The translations under genes and the position numbers were made by a program. The notes beneath the pieces were generated by a model. The model did no database searches. It worked only from the letters and a program-made list of their open reading frames with translations, and was not told the origin of the DNA. Below, in pieces: positions 1-13,295 of a stretch of 64,000 bases of DNA. Every line of letters begins with the position of its first letter. Positions within the stretch are counted from its first letter, which is position 1. The stretch covers positions 1-64,000 of the forward strand of contig JAQFWX010000179.1 of assembly GCA_027605045.1 (NCBI GenBank), given 5' to 3'. The stretch is from Phallus indusiatus (taxonomy: Eukaryota; Basidiomycota; Agaricomycetes; Phallales; Phallaceae).

Positions 1-2328
1 AGTAAGGCGTCAATGATAAAAGATAATAAAGATAAAGATAAAAATGGCTTAAAAGACCGGTTATAAGCAAGCGTATCCATTACGGATCCCTCTATCCATG
101 CCACGGCCACGTAAGTTGTATAGCACATATGTAGACATATACATAACCATGCTAATAAATCATCCTTGATTCGCCTTCGCCCGTTTTTCGGAGATCTAAT
201 TATATTATGCACTGACACGCGCACTCACCATCCCTTCTTTGTTTGTGCTAGCCTTCAGTTGACATCGAAATGGAGTTGATTTCTAGGTGTGGTTGAGAGA
301 CAGGCGCGCCAAGCGGGAAGTACATACGAACTTAATTTATTTGCTTGTTATAGGAGATCGGTTGTGCCCACCAGTGATGCGTATCACGGTCATCTCCCGG
401 TGCTCATATCATGTTCCGTTAGATGGAAACTGAGAAGGTATCTCAAAAGTGCACGATCAAGTTCTGTTGTTTTGGTTTCGTCAAGCTAAAAAATGTTTGA
501 CAGCTTGCAGGCCAAGTTGTCGTTGTACGTACTTAAACATCTCGTAACATTTTGATTTCGCCTTGGCTGGGAAAACAGTTCCTTTGATACACGTTGCCTA
601 GCAAGGAAAAGCGGGGAAGGAGGGGTTGTAAAATGGATGAGTGGATAAGAAACTGGCTTGAGTTCTTTTCTTCCCCTCGCGAAACAACGGGCTTTAGAAC
701 CTAGAACCTATATCACAAACTTCATAATGCCGGAGAAATGAGTGGCGTGAGTAACGGGAAAACGGCTTTGGAAAGTCGACACACGACCCCACACCGTACA
801 TTCAAGTTAGGTTTAGCAAGCACACAATCATCGTTTGTTTCCATGCAACCAATGAATGTTCATGGATATAATGTTTTGTTCTGAAAATGAATGTTTGTTT
901 TAAGCACGACCGGAGTTAGCGCAGAACCGAGACAAACAGGTCAACATGATACATGATACAGATTTACATATACTGACCAGACGCTCGTCAACCTCCATCA
1001 ATCTTCCATGATGCATGATGATAGATATTAGATACTTCAGCCGAATCAACTTGGTAGGGAAGACCTGACGACCCAACAAAAAAATCAGCGCAGAAAAAAA
1101 TTTGAAACTTGGCTTGCAGGGAGGGTCGAAAGGAACTAGTGATTTTGTATATCAATGACACGAGCTAACAACTCTGAACTAAGGTGTAAAATGAATAACA
1201 TACTTGGGAGTCTATGGTCCGGAATGCCACGCATTGCAGCCCGCGTGTATTGAATGCACATATTCGGCTCTGGGCTAAAGTTTTGTCTATATATAATGTA
1301 TATAAGGATATAACCTGTGTCCGAACGTGGATGCCATGAAAGGAGCACAATCTGGCCATTCCGCGCGTGCGATTTTTCAACGGCAACGTTGTTCTAACAA
1401 GCGTCTGTATGGAGAGCACCTAAATTCCTTTTGGCGATAAAAAGGAAAACACCTGATTGAGAAAGCACATTCCCGCATGACCCGTGAACATTCAGCAGAA
1501 AAAATAGAAAGTACGCGAACCAAATCGAAAGAACTACTACCGTTGACGGCGGCGGGGAGACTCGGAGAGATAGATATCAATTATTACACATGCGATACAC
1601 GCACATGATATCTCAATAAAAGGAAAGGAGAGGCGACGCCCAGAAACCTAAACCATCAGTGATTTTTTTTTGAACTCGAAGGACGATATAAAGTTCACAT
1701 TTGACAGCGACAACTCAGTAGACGACAGAAAGTTAGGAGCTCGCCAAATTATCTCAAAATTGATTGACGCCAACCGGCGTCTTCACATGCAATTACGTAA
1801 GAGGCACAATGAATGAAATTTAAGAGTCACAGCAAAGTCACAGCCGTCCGCACAGTATCCTTGCTGTCCAGTGTTATCCTATTCCCCATGAGGAGTTAGA
1901 GTGCTGCCAGGCTTACTTAAATATCATAGATCCCGCAAATATATTGTAAATCAAACATACTTTCGTTACCCCTTCGCCAAGTAGTGTATAATTGGTATTT
2001 CTTTTTTGCGAATAAAATCCGTGAGCTATTTGTACTGCATGTGGGTTACCGCTTTTGTAAAACACTAATCGAGATGATCAATCATCACAAATGTCATGCG
2101 GGCACGATTGTAATTTTGTTGTCGACCAATTTGTGTGTACATATTTAATGCTCTCGCAGCACTAGTTACTTTACTTATAACGATAAGGGGCGGCGGACCG
2201 CGTCTATGTGTCTATTAATACGTGGCTCTATGATAAATACTAAAATCCAGTCTATACTGTTTGTAGCTTCCCGGATACCTAGTAAATGATCAACATGCAC
2301 GGACGCTAATATAATCATATTGCCGTTA
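1..2328. other. Left flank with no supported gene
   Basis: Both strands carry only short open frames (under about 90 codons) with no recognisable motif. Frames near 1136-1580 on the minus strand overlap each other and look like chance. The last 150 bases are the 3' side of the branched-chain aminotransferase gene. I see no tRNA, repeat array or transposon end. Confidence 0.6.
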
Positions 2329-4093
2329 CTATTCAACGACCACGCTCCATTCATGGGCAACTTTCCCTTCCTGAATCTCAAGAAGACGATCGTAGAAAGC
2401 TTTCCCGATCTCTCCCAAACCGTTGATGTCTTTTTCGCCATCTTTCAAAATGTCTTGCAAGCCAGGAGTAACAACCATATCTTGATCTTCCCAACCGACT
2501 TTCCAAACACCTGCTACAATGGCGGCTGTCCCAGTTCCGAACATTTCTATTAGTCTGCCTTCCTGTGACCACCGCAAGATATCAGACATATAGATAACTT
2601 TTTCTTTCACATCGAGTCGAAGATTAGGAGAAAGGCCCGGAAGCGGTGACCCTTTGTTGTGTTCGGTTGCAAGCTTCAAGATGGAGTCCCGCGTTACTCC
2701 TGGCAAAATTGTTCCGTCAAGCTCGGGAGTTAAAATATCAACGCCTAGCGGGTAAAAGTAAAAAGTAAAACGAGAGAAGAATACAAAAAAAAGATCGTCG
2801 TTGTCAGCCACTATAATAACCAGAATCCGGTAAAACACTAACCTCCATCATCGCGTCTTATAGCACACATCACATTCATATTCCCTGCTTCACATACTTG
2901 CCAGTCTTTTCCCTTCTCGGTATTCACAGGGAGAACCCAAAGGATTTGGGAATAACCTCGCGCTGCTGCCTCACGTTGCGGAGAGAAGCAAGGAGAGTAA
3001 TTTAAACCTAATTTATACTCCCCTGTTCCGCCCGGCCATGCTCTCACTACTGACGTAGACGAGGAAGCAAGCAACCTGATCCAGCTTCGTCTTCTGGGGG
3101 TACTTTGAGAAGGGGTAAAATAAGGACCCGTGGGGGAAAGTATCACGTAAAGCAAAGCATGGTCAGATTCCGTAACCCCAAGACCAACACGGGTACCGAT
3201 TAAAGTCGGGCGGATATACAGGCTGTATCCTGGGGAGCTTGGAATCCAGCGACGATCAATCAAAATGAGCCTTTTGATTAAAGTTAACAGGGCATCGATA
3301 TCGAAGGGCTGTAGTAAAAGTTTCAAATAAATTTCCACCGGAAGAACACAATCAAAACAAAGGGCGGTAGTAGTAGGCGGCAGAACATGAAAGTGAGTGT
3401 GAGTGGTCTACGTAATGCGATTTGATGAACAGTTTGGCTCACCGGCAGGGCAAGCCTTTCGATGGAACGAGCCATCCTGGCTAAATTCATATCTGGACGG
3501 AACAAACGGGTTTTACCATCCGCACCAAGGTAAGCCTATACGAAATGCAATAAAAAAAAGGTTATGTGTTTGTATTCAGAAGATATCGACATTCAACTAC
3601 AAATGGAACCGGTGAATTCAAGTATGAATTGTACCGACCTTTGTCCCTTCAAACAAATTTGGACAGTACTGAAAGCATGAGCTTGCAGGGTCCAGGCTGA
3701 GTGGACCATACGGTTTTATTTCAGGATCTGACCAACCCCTCTCAGGATCGAAGCTCACAGTAAGCATATGATCGGTCGTGTGCTGCGGTCACCAGTGAGA
3801 ACGATGAGTCTTTTCTTTCTCAGAAGACCACCTTACTTTTCCGAAAGTCATCGATTGCATAGGTGGAATAGCTTTCAGATCAGATGATAATGTCACCTTC
3901 AGCTTCGACACCTACAAGAGGAAAAAAAACGTTGATCCGTTTGTTTTTTGGAGATAAGTGAAAATGCATGGAGATTACGAACATCTATTTTTCTCAGGTC
4001 ATGCTGCCCTGCGACACCGCCGTTAACTGGCACTTGAATCATGATCAGCAATTGAGGGTCTTCCGCAAAGTATAATTGACTCGGGAGTATCAA
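2329..4093 (-). CDS. Branched-chain amino acid aminotransferase (BCAT), spliced
   Basis: PLP-dependent enzyme that interconverts Leu/Ile/Val and their 2-oxo acids. Joined minus-strand exons give a nearly complete class IV aminotransferase. The N-terminal part reads DVSKLKVTLSS and then TDHMLTVSF (about 3780-3985). YKLGLNY (about 3015) should hold the PLP lysine. EAGNMNV (about 2880) stands where the family usually has EVGTMN. LDGTILPGVTRDSIL (about 2700) and GTGTAAIV (about 2535) follow, and the protein ends at 2329. Introns seen include one with donor GTTCGT (about 3914-3983), one near 3769-3832, and one joining the 2838 block to VDILTPELDGT. The start is uncertain: an in-frame ATG lies at 4093 and another at 4042. 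I cannot decide between a cytosolic and a mitochondrial form; no clear Arg-rich presequence is visible. The family assignment is strong, the exact 5' end is not. Confidence 0.88.
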
Positions 4094-4935
4094 AGAGATT
4101 CACTGCAGTTAGGGTTTTTTGGGATGATTTTATAGTCGCTTCTGCTGAATGGGCGTAAGCATGCCGAGTCATACCGGACCCTGAATATCATTGGCTTAAG
4201 CAGCTTTGTGTGGGGAACATGTCGAAACGAAGATTCCCAACTCCATACCTAATCTTACTGTACACGTCAACTTTTGTTTGATCTTACAATAACAAGTATA
4301 TGAAATGAGATTCAGTTCATGCTGCTTGATTTCGAATGTTTTTCGAGTTTTGCAAACGTGGGTTTTAGAAAAACACGGTTCGGCCCGTTTTATCGGTGAG
4401 ACCTTCCAAGCGATATATCTCTCTCGTTGACGAGATTGCGTTCCAGAATCGGGAAGGCAGAAGTTTTGAAGCTCTTTAGATATCCGAGTCCCGCCATCGA
4501 TTGGACCTAAACATAGACGGGGTTCTCTGACCGTGACGGCAGTATCCTTTCGCTAGCCGAAATTCATTCAACCAGCTCACCAAGTGAGGTGGCTAACGCT
4601 TATTATCCAATATGATAATATCGATGCTACAACAAGATCAAGATCATGACACTCACGCGAGGAACGACTGGAGAAATTCGAGACATGAGAGGAACCGAAG
4701 AACTGAAAAGAAGTTGCAAACAGATCCACGATGAATAAATGCGAACAACACCAGACTCATTTACGAAATACCAATCATCATATGCGCTTGTGCTTTCGAA
4801 GTCGCTTTCAGGCCCGTACCAAAAATCCACGTGTTTGATACGCGGTGTGACGGTCACATATCCACACTAACATTTGCCGTGGCTTCTTGACTCTAACGCT
4901 TCAATCCGGATTTTCAGTCCACAAGTGAACAACTC

Positions 4936-6449
4936 ATGTCGAGACAAGAAAAATCAATCACTGAAAAACATGCCAAAATTTTACGTGAGTTAGTAAAGCG
5001 TTCGGAAAACAAAGTTTGTGCGGATTGCAAACGAAACGGTAAGCATCTTCTATCCATCCGCACCACTTTGACAATTCATTTGCCTTTTGAGTACAGATCC
5101 TCGATGGGCTTCATGGAATATGTATGTCTTGATAGAAGTATCTATCATACAAGAGTGAAATAACTTTTTTTGTGGCCAGCGGTGTATTTTTATGCATACG
5201 ATGTTCGGGCATCCATCGCAGCATGGGTACCCATATCAGCAAAATCAAATCTATAGATCTAGACATTTGGACTCCCGAGCAGATGGAAGTAAGTTATGTA
5301 GCGGCATTCTACCTCGATCCTAATGCTGATAATTGAAAACTCGAAGTCTATCCAGAAGTGGGGCAATACACGGGCGAATCTGTATTGGGAGGCTCATTTG
5401 AAAGCAGGTCATGTTCCTCCAGATCAGTATGTTGTGTTTTATCTATTCGTTAGTTTGGTTTATCATTGTTCGATTCTCTAGCAAAATGGAGTCATTTATA
5501 CGCTCAAAGTACGAGTCCCGCCGATGGGCTTTAGAAGGACCGGTTCCCAAAGACCCGTCAGTTTTAGAGAATGGTTCAGCTAGACAGGTGATAACATTGG
5601 ATTAATTGATGTTCGATTATATACCTACCCTTCTCCCTTCTCAAGGATACATCTTCTCCACCCCCACCACCCCCGGTATCACAGAAATCGACGACTACAC
5701 TACCACCACCACCTTCAACCTCAACTTCCTCCCACACAGCGCAAAGACAAACAACCACACCCCGTCCGCTTCTTTCTTCTCAAACACGATCCCTCCCAGC
5801 AGCTCCACTAAGCCCCCCACCTGCTCAACAAAAGCAGTCACAACCTGCGGTGCAAGCCGCACAGCAGCCCGCTACCGCTCCTCAAAACGACTTGTTCAGC
5901 TTAGATTTCCACAGTCCACCACCCGGCACTCCTCAACCCCAAACAACATCCTCACAACCACAACGGAACGTTAAAGATGACATTTTGTCACTGTTTTCTG
6001 CACCACCTCCAGCAGGAACTGGTGTACTCGGTGGTGGTAGTGGTGCTGGTGCATTCGGGAATGTCAACCCCGCCGCAACAAGTATGATAGGCAACACGGG
6101 AACAGGAATGTGGGGCGCACAATCTGGCTGGAATGGCGTACAGGCAATGCAGAGTCCACAGCAGGCGAACATATGGGGTCCACCGCCTCAAACAAACGCG
6201 TGGAGTCAACCGTTTCAACAGCAGCAGTCGCAGCAGCCTTTTGGAGCATTTGGAGGCGTTCCAGCTGCCAATACCAACATGGCTTCGTTTGGTACACAGG
6301 ATATCTGGAGTAACGCCGCTTCTCCTTCATTGACAACGGCCGGTGTAGGAGGACAAACCAACGATCTTTTTGGAGGTTCATTCGCGGCAGCCGCTCCTCA
6401 GCAGAAGAAGGATGACGCTTTTGGTGATATTTGGGGAAGTTTCAAATGA
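4936..6449 (+). CDS. ArfGAP domain protein (SMAP/Age2 type)
   Basis: Stimulates GTP hydrolysis by Arf GTPases in vesicle traffic. Exon 1 (4936-5038) encodes [12 protein letters not shown] and the first zinc pair CADC. After an intron the frame continues [18 protein letters not shown], completing C-X2-C-X16-C-X2-C, followed by [13 protein letters not shown] with the GAP arginine. Further exons give [18 protein letters not shown] and [11 protein letters not shown], the end of the ArfGAP domain. The remaining ~230 residues are Pro/Gln-rich, then Gly/Ala/Asn-rich with NDLF and DIWGSFK-like short motifs, the usual adaptor-binding tail of this subfamily. Five or six exons; the stop is at 6447-6449. 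Small-exon borders were placed by eye. It stands divergent to the BCAT gene and converges on the aminopeptidase gene 120 bp downstream. Confidence 0.9.
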
Positions 6450-6572
6450 TACCTAGTACTGGATTAGTTTAATTCCTCCTTATATTTTTTGGTTTCATTT
6501 GTCGGGTCGCCATTGTGTCTATTAAAATACAATCTGCCTATATTCCCCCCGATTCAATAATTATCCATTATC

Positions 6573-9301
6573 TCAAGCTAATCCAATGTCCTTTTGATCA
6601 TTTCAATTTCATATTCCTCCAAGTTTAGGGAAAAAAGGGAAACTCACCTTCTTAATCATAGCAGCAGCAATAGGATGAAATTCAAACTCGTGAGCAAGGA
6701 AGGTTTCCTGAGCCAGTTTCGCATCTATCTTATAAATTGCACGGAACGTAGGCCTGCAGAATTTCATACGTCCTTTGATACCTTTTTCGTCGCGCACGAG
6801 CCAATTGGCGGCATCGATGATAAAGTCTTTGGCAGCTGGCGATGACAATGCTAGTTCGTACCAACGAAGACGAATTTCGGCGTTAGGAGATGTATTGAGA
6901 GAGTAGATGTCTGCCATGTGGTGGATATGGTTTGAAGGAAGTGGTTCATATTTTGTTGAAAGACGTTCGAGGAATACGACTACAAAGGAAACATGCTTAT
7001 TTCAAGCTCTAGAATGTAAGTTTGGATTACAACCAACCTATTTGGTTTCCATTGAACTTGGACAAATCTTCGGATTTGAATGGAAGATCAGCAATCGGAG
7101 TTCCACGGAAAGAGTCCCATTGAGCTGCTAATTGGTACGTCTGTTCTGCAAGGGTTGTGTCGTATTTCATTTCGACAGGTAATGTGATACCCTCTCCATA
7201 AAACCAGGCCTACAGTGTGTTAGCTAAAAAAACAAATAAATTTTTCTGGCGGGAACACACCTGCCAATCAATCGTGTCTAACAATTTAACCTTCTCAGGA
7301 TTATTCTTTTGAAAGTATTCGTACAGGTTTTCCTTCCATTCAATTGCGGATATACTTTTCCCGGTAAACGTATTAACATAATTTTTCATGTAAGGGAGTA
7401 GTACGTCTACCCCTCCAAGCGTCCTTTCTTTAAAAAACAGGTTTTCTTACTCGGATGCGGCACAGCAGTGAGAAATCAACTCACCTATGTGCAAAATGAG
7501 ATTTGCACCTTTTTCGTACGGAACTTGAGAATATGCATCATCAGGGTCTTCGCCTTTCTCAAAATCAATGACAAGTCGCTGATATTTGGGACGATTTTCA
7601 TATCCTATCAGATCGTCGACCAAACCTTTATAGCCAATGATGAAGGAAAAACCACGGTATTGGGGTCCTTTAATTGTTTGGAGAAGATAACGTTCGGTAT
7701 AAGTTGTCCAACCTTAACTTTTTCGTTAGCCAGCTCGAATATTAATCAACAATGGCCGTGACGACTAACCTTCATTGAGGAAAAATGAAGTTGCAGTTTT
7801 ATGTCTAAGCATGTTGAATTAAGCAACTTCTCCCTTGTGAGTGAAAGCTATGCTCACGTCACTCCATTTCCAAACCATGAATGGACAAGTTCGTGAGCAA
7901 CCACATCGTTTAGACTGTGATCTCCAGTCAGAACGGCTTTTTTCAATCCGAGAGATCAGTATATATGCAGTGGTTATGACAGTATGAGCTTACTAGGTGT
8001 TAAAAATGTCAGACAAGCATTTTCCTGAAGTGCACAATTTCAGACTCTCATATCGACCTATCAGAGCCCTTCACTCACCATTCCTCCGTAGGGGAAAGAG
8101 GGCGGTAAAACTAACAAGTCATAAACCGAGAATCTATATGGTGTAAGCGTGTCTTCCGCGGCTGAAAGATAGCTGTGGAACGATTATAAAAGTGAGTCAC
8201 AGGACAAAATATCGAATGCATACGTTATAGTATCCTCGTTAAACTCATCGTATGCGAAGTCGACGATACTTGGTTCGGCCCATACGCCAGATGTCCAGTT
8301 GCGATTTTTGACAGGGAAAGGGCGATATCTCACATCTCCAACCGCAATCGCGATTAAATAGGATGGAATGGGAACCGGCTAAGAGGAATTTAGCATACAA
8401 ATCACATGCATAATTACATGCACGGTGATTTAGAAAAAGAATGAACCTGTTCGTATTTGTAGACTACAGTTTCTTTTCCTATCTCTTTTCCATCATGTGC
8501 TGGTCCAGTAGATGGTGGAGATTGTCGAACTGCCGAAAGAAGGACTGGCAGCGTCGAGGTTACAGCAGCCGAATATGTCTACATGCACTGTCAATCACTT
8601 ATGCTTCACCGAAAAAGTAGAATCGTGCGACCTGTTTTACAGAAGGAGTATCTAGAGAAAATTCTCAGACCTTAAACCGAGTCGTAAGCAGAATTCCGGT
8701 GACATACCTTGAACGGGCAGGAGGCTACGCGCATAAATAGGTTGACATTGGCTGAAAAGATACGGATGTTTTTTATCTTGTGTCTGTCTGTTTAGAATAG
8801 CTTAAAAGAACGAATGTCAGTCGTGGTTGAGAAACATACTGTGCATCTAGCCATTGTAAAGCAGTTGACTTTGTCGAGGTCGAGTAGTCGATGTTGACAG
8901 ATACTGTGTTTCCCGATGGCGCGACTTTAGAGAGCTTAATTGAAAGAGGTGAACCCATGACTGGATGTTCTTCTCCGAGAACAAACTAGAAACCGCATCA
9001 TGAAGAGAAAATCGACAAGTATGATGGCGAACTTGCTGGAACTTGTTCATTATCAACCTGAACGTTAGTAATATTCAATCCAAAGGTATCGAGACTGGTC
9101 CGATGTTGAATATTCCGAGCGACTTGGAATCTAAATGACTCACACGATCTTGTCTACATCTTTTTTGGCCAAAAGCGAGTGTCGGGCGGATCCAGAGATG
9201 ATTTTCGCTTTGAAATCGATGTTCCAGATCAGCTCGACATGCGTCGTGGCTATGTCGAGATAATTTGATTGCGTCGTTGGATCGATTTCCATGCTACCCA
9301 T
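6573..9301 (-). CDS. Leukotriene A4 hydrolase-type aminopeptidase (M1 family)
   Basis: Zinc metallopeptidase of the M1 family; in fungi a cytosolic aminopeptidase with residual epoxide hydrolase activity. The start [21 protein letters not shown] (from 9301) is diagnostic for this subfamily. In the middle, GGM and EN are split by an intron (about 8010-8090) and rebuild the GGMEN substrate motif. HELVHSWFG (about 7880-7905) is the HExxH zinc site and NEGWTTY (about 7750) gives the third zinc ligand. YEKG (about 7535) carries the catalytic tyrosine. The C-terminal helical domain includes [14 protein letters not shown]. The last exon is tiny: after MIKK an intron (donor GTGAGT) joins to codons for DIGLA and a stop at 6573-6575. 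Ignoring that intron gives a false end at 6609. The gene has many short introns and not all internal exon limits were fixed. Confidence 0.9.
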
Positions 9302-12028
9302 GGTGATGATTGGGATTCAGATAAAGATAATCTGTGTGAGTAATCCCCGCGTGACCAGGAACGTAACTTGCTCAAAAAAAATTAAATTCGACTGTGCTTC
9401 GAGCTCTCAGGCTGAATCGAACGTGTCTTATTTTCTATGTATCATTGCTGGTCGGAATCCTTCAAACGTTTCCTATTGTTTTTAGCGAGATTTGATATGC
9501 TTATCAGCGGATTCTTATCGACGTGCGGAAATCCCTCGGCTGGCGTTGGTTGAGCTGTGTCAGCTGGCGGAGTAATATGGACACATGTGGGTGTATGACA
9601 TGAGGTAGGCGAGGGCCGACAGGGCGGCGGGGACCAAAGCTTGTAGAAGTCCTCGATCTAAAGTGAGCGACACTTGTCAACAGCCTGCGCCGTTCAAACT
9701 TCAGTTGCACATAAATATGTAATCATCATAAAGTAAATTCTGCTGTTGATTCGGTCGCATCTTTATTTTGGGCTTGTATCATCATATTCAAGCGCAGAAG
9801 TATATCGTGGGTTTGTTTTTTTCTTGTACTATTCTCTCTAGAGATGCTTCACTCACATTTCGTTTATTTGGTTGATTAAATACATTCCTCTGCCGCCATA
9901 GATGAGAACATACATGCACACGCGGATCACCCTCAGGAGTCTGCATCCAGATAGACGATAAATGACTGTACAACGTGCGTGCATGCTGTCATACTAATTC
10001 TCTGTTGATATCGGACAATCGGAACACCTTGGATGACAAGAATCGCACACCTGACCGAAAGTACACGCTCTCTCCTTTATTGGAATGGGCCTTGAATCAA
10101 CTGCGAAAGCACGTCCTCATGAAAAATAACATTACTTATTCTTGATCGATTAATAAATTTGATATTTTGCCTAGCGATTCATTACACGATCGTCGCGAAC
10201 CATTTCGAAGCTTGGATCAATCTCTTCAGGGTACAATTCATGGCCAACTTACTCGAGACTCCTCAGCTGATTAATATACATCTCAGACTCGAACAAACCC
10301 GGAAACCTTCCTTAGTCATCTCTTTTTTCTAATCTTACATATTTTGATTTGTTTATCATGTACATACAATCTATAACAACCGAATACAGAATAATGAGCC
10401 ACAAATACTGCAGCTTTAAATTTGTTGCCATCAGGAGCTCTTCTCCACCTAAAGGGTTTGGTGACTCCTGTCGGGTACCAGGGAAGCCTGTGGAAAAAAT
10501 ACAATGGCTGGTCAGTGTACATGCAAATTCTAGGTTGGAGCCGCTTTCATCGAAAATGAAGGTGAAGGTAGTGTGAAGATGGGGAAATGTTTGGTGTTGG
10601 AGAACAGGAAGCGTCCATCTGAAAGGATTTAGCTTGTGGATAGTGCATCCCAAAATCGAGGGCATCGTCCTGGGCTCCTGGCAAGAAAAGTATGACATGC
10701 ATCAAAGAATACAGATAAGACAAAAGGAAGTTGCATGCACAAAAGTGTGAATGGGGGTCTCCTCGTCACATTTCTCTCTCCCCTCTGGAAGTTCAAACGT
10801 TCATGTCTGGCTTCATCAGTAAGCCGGTTCGGCTCAGAGACATTTTTTTAAAGCTTCATTGTCCAATATCAGCTATAAGGGTTTCAAATATCTGAGCGGT
10901 TTGTAGATGTGCAATTCAATGAACGAAGAGGTTTGATTTCCTTAAAACAGCCTGAGAAAAATCGGTTCTTGACACATGCAGCGCTCTTTCAGTGCATTGA
11001 CTCGCCTTGATTTCCGAACGGCCTAAACCAGTGGCACACCACAGACAGTACCATAAACAATGTTTGCGGAAAATAAAAGTATAAGACGGCGTGCTGCGCT
11101 AACAGCAAAAGACATCAGTGTATCAATAAAATCGCTTGAGAAATATGACCATGAAATCTCAAGAGTAGGCTTATAAGCCTGATGACATGGGTAATATGAT
11201 GTATATAGTCTAGAAAATGACGGGTTAAATACAAATGAACTGGGGTCAAACAACCAAAGGAATGAAAGAAAGAAAAAGGAAAGAAATAAGGATGATCATG
11301 AAAGAGGAGTGTCTGACAAATGAAGGACATGGACAAAGGATGGAGAAATGAGCGCCGATGAGCACTAAAGAACCTATGCTCCTTTACAAAAGGGTGTAAT
11401 TAAAAAAGTGACTGAGTGAAGCTTTTTGGGCTACATAAAGAAAAAAAATATGAGATGAAAAACAATTTTGATAGGAGCAATATGTATCTGGACAATCCAT
11501 AAGGGGCGAATTGAACATGTGACTTGTTACTAGAAAGTAAATGGGCTGAATGTCAAATTATAAAGTCACATGACATCATTATGTAACCGGCTCACTTTCG
11601 AGCATGTGTCACGGAGCTTCGGTAAACAGAAATCAACAGCTTTATTCGGAAAGAGATCACCTGATATGATTATGTAAAATAGAACTTCTGTTCCTGAAAG
11701 CCTCACTTTGACGCGAAATATCTTTGTAACTGATTGAATAATTATGGTCAAAAAATTTATGACGGTTTCTTCATCGATGTATCGCGTGAATTATACAATG
11801 TTTAATCTTATTGAACTACATTGAAAGAGCATGATCTCGATGAAGGCATGTGATCCTGCACTTTCGGCGCCTAAATCACTACATGAAATTTTTTACATAT
11901 TGCAGGGAACCAAAGACAAGCTTTGGTAATCACAAAAAAATAATGCGTCCGGAGTCTGCCAACGTTCCAACTCAAACTCTTTTGGTTTCGACCACCACCC
12001 TCATATTACCCCGAGAAGATAATAGAAT
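9302..12028. other. Intergenic region, no supported gene
   Basis: About 2.7 kb between the divergent aminopeptidase and F-box genes. The longest open frame is 128 codons on the minus strand (10312-10698); it has no recognisable domain and no convincing exon partner. Shorter frames at 9504-9710 and 11023-11336 overlap each other and look like chance. The two outer ends should contain both promoters. No tRNA, tandem array or transposon end was seen. Confidence 0.55.
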
Positions 12029-12998
12029 ATGTCCTCGACACTCCTACAGGACGTTTTGCGACCCTACGGCATAGATCACCTCAATCGTAAACTCGCGCAG
12101 GCTTCCTTGAACTCGTCCAATCCAACTGAGGAAGACCGTGACTCTGAAGATGAAATCGTCGGCGTTGTGAGTTTCAATCCTGGTTAATTCATACTGCCAA
12201 ATTCACCTTCATTAATATTTATCTCTTTTTTTTTTGTAGCAATCATTGCCAGGAACACCATCTAGATCAAGAGCACCTTCACGACCTTCATCCAGACCCA
12301 GCTCGAGAGCTGCTTCACCGACAAAAGGAGCGTCCAAACGACCCATACCAGGACCACTTCATATCAAAGCGACCAGCACAGACCCACTACGGATATTGCC
12401 TACGGAGTTGAGTCAACGTATATTTGGCCTGCTCAGCATTGGCGATCTCGCTCGCTGTTCACGGACTTGCAAGAAATGGAATAGAAGTCAAACACTAAAT
12501 TATGGTATGTACTATTGTGACACCCAGATCGTATCAGAATGTACTCACTCATATGACTCCGCGGGCGCAGTTTGGTTCCAGCAGTATAGAAAAGAGACAT
12601 TTAGAGATGACAAATTACCGCCTGGCAAATGGACCAAGCGGGAATCCAAGCAAAACTGGGTATTTAATTCTCCTTGTATAGCTTGACTCATCGTGTGTTG
12701 ATCTTTTCCCCGGTAGCGTCAGGAATATGTTCGTACTATACGGGCACAAGAAGCTGAAATTGCGCATACCCCCTTTTCACGTTCGTCTCCGCCATCAGGC
12801 TATCAGACACCCCGGGAAATACGGGAAGAGCAATGGAGAGTAGAGAACGAGTCGGTGGCTAAACCGGGTAAACTCGAAATGAGAGAAATGTACAAGGAGT
12901 TGGGAGGCAGAAAGTCTCGCACAAAACCCAAGTTTGGATCAACAATAGTCGCAACACGCGATAAGGGTGGGTGGCAGATCGGCGATGATTACCTGTGA
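12029..12998 (+). CDS. F-box domain protein
   Basis: Probable substrate adaptor of an SCF ubiquitin ligase. Exon 1 starts MSSTLLQDVLRPYGIDHLN and ends at a GTGAGT donor. Exon 2 (from about 12241) is Ser/Arg/Pro-rich and then carries the F-box LRILPTELSQRIFGLLSIGDLARCSRTCKKW split over residues ~90-120. A phase-1 intron (about 12505-12570) joins to VWFQQYRKETFRDDKLPPGKW. A last intron (about 12660-12716) joins to RQEYVRTIRAQE. The C-terminus includes GGRKSRTKPKFGST and TRDKGGW, which is basic and probably disordered. No WD40 or LRR repeats follow, so the substrate is unknown. Start chosen because its exon reads cleanly into the donor. Downstream spacing to the dioxygenase gene is about 300 bp. 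Confidence 0.82.
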
Positions 12999-13110
12999 TT
13001 CATAGAATTTTTTAACCGCACGGTTTCTTGCATATGTACCATATGCTAGTCTATTTTGTTTAACCTGTATGACCTTGAGAGTTTGTTTAATTTATTATCC
13101 CAAACGCGGC

Positions 13111-13135
13111 TCGCAAGGGATTTCGACCCTTGCGA
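13111..13135. repeat. Perfect 9-bp inverted repeat (hairpin)
   Basis: Arms TCGCAAGGG and CCCTTGCGA flank a 7-base loop, between the F-box stop and the dioxygenase start. It could form a stable hairpin in RNA or mark a palindromic binding site. No function can be assigned. Confidence 0.6.
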
Positions 13136-13295
13136 TTGGCGGATACCGGATATGGCAATTTTATCGGTCGGATAAACGTTCAAGCAGGTTCTTGTGTGGA
13201 ATATTTATAACGAGGACTCGGAAGGAATTAGGAATTATAAATCTAGTCCTCTTTTTTCACCTTGACCACCGTTTTTACAGTTCAATCTTCTCGTT

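Noticed and set aside
4627..4857. 76-codon minus-strand frame between BCAT and ArfGAP.
   Set aside because: Could be a short exon, but no continuation and no recognisable family; more likely part of the divergent promoter region.
6064..6381. Minus-strand frames opposite the ArfGAP tail.
   Set aside because: Shadows of the low-complexity C-terminus of the ArfGAP gene.
10312..10698. 128-codon minus-strand frame in the 9.3-12.0 kb gap.
   Set aside because: Composition is irregular, another frame on the same strand is equally open, and no domain or splice partner was found.
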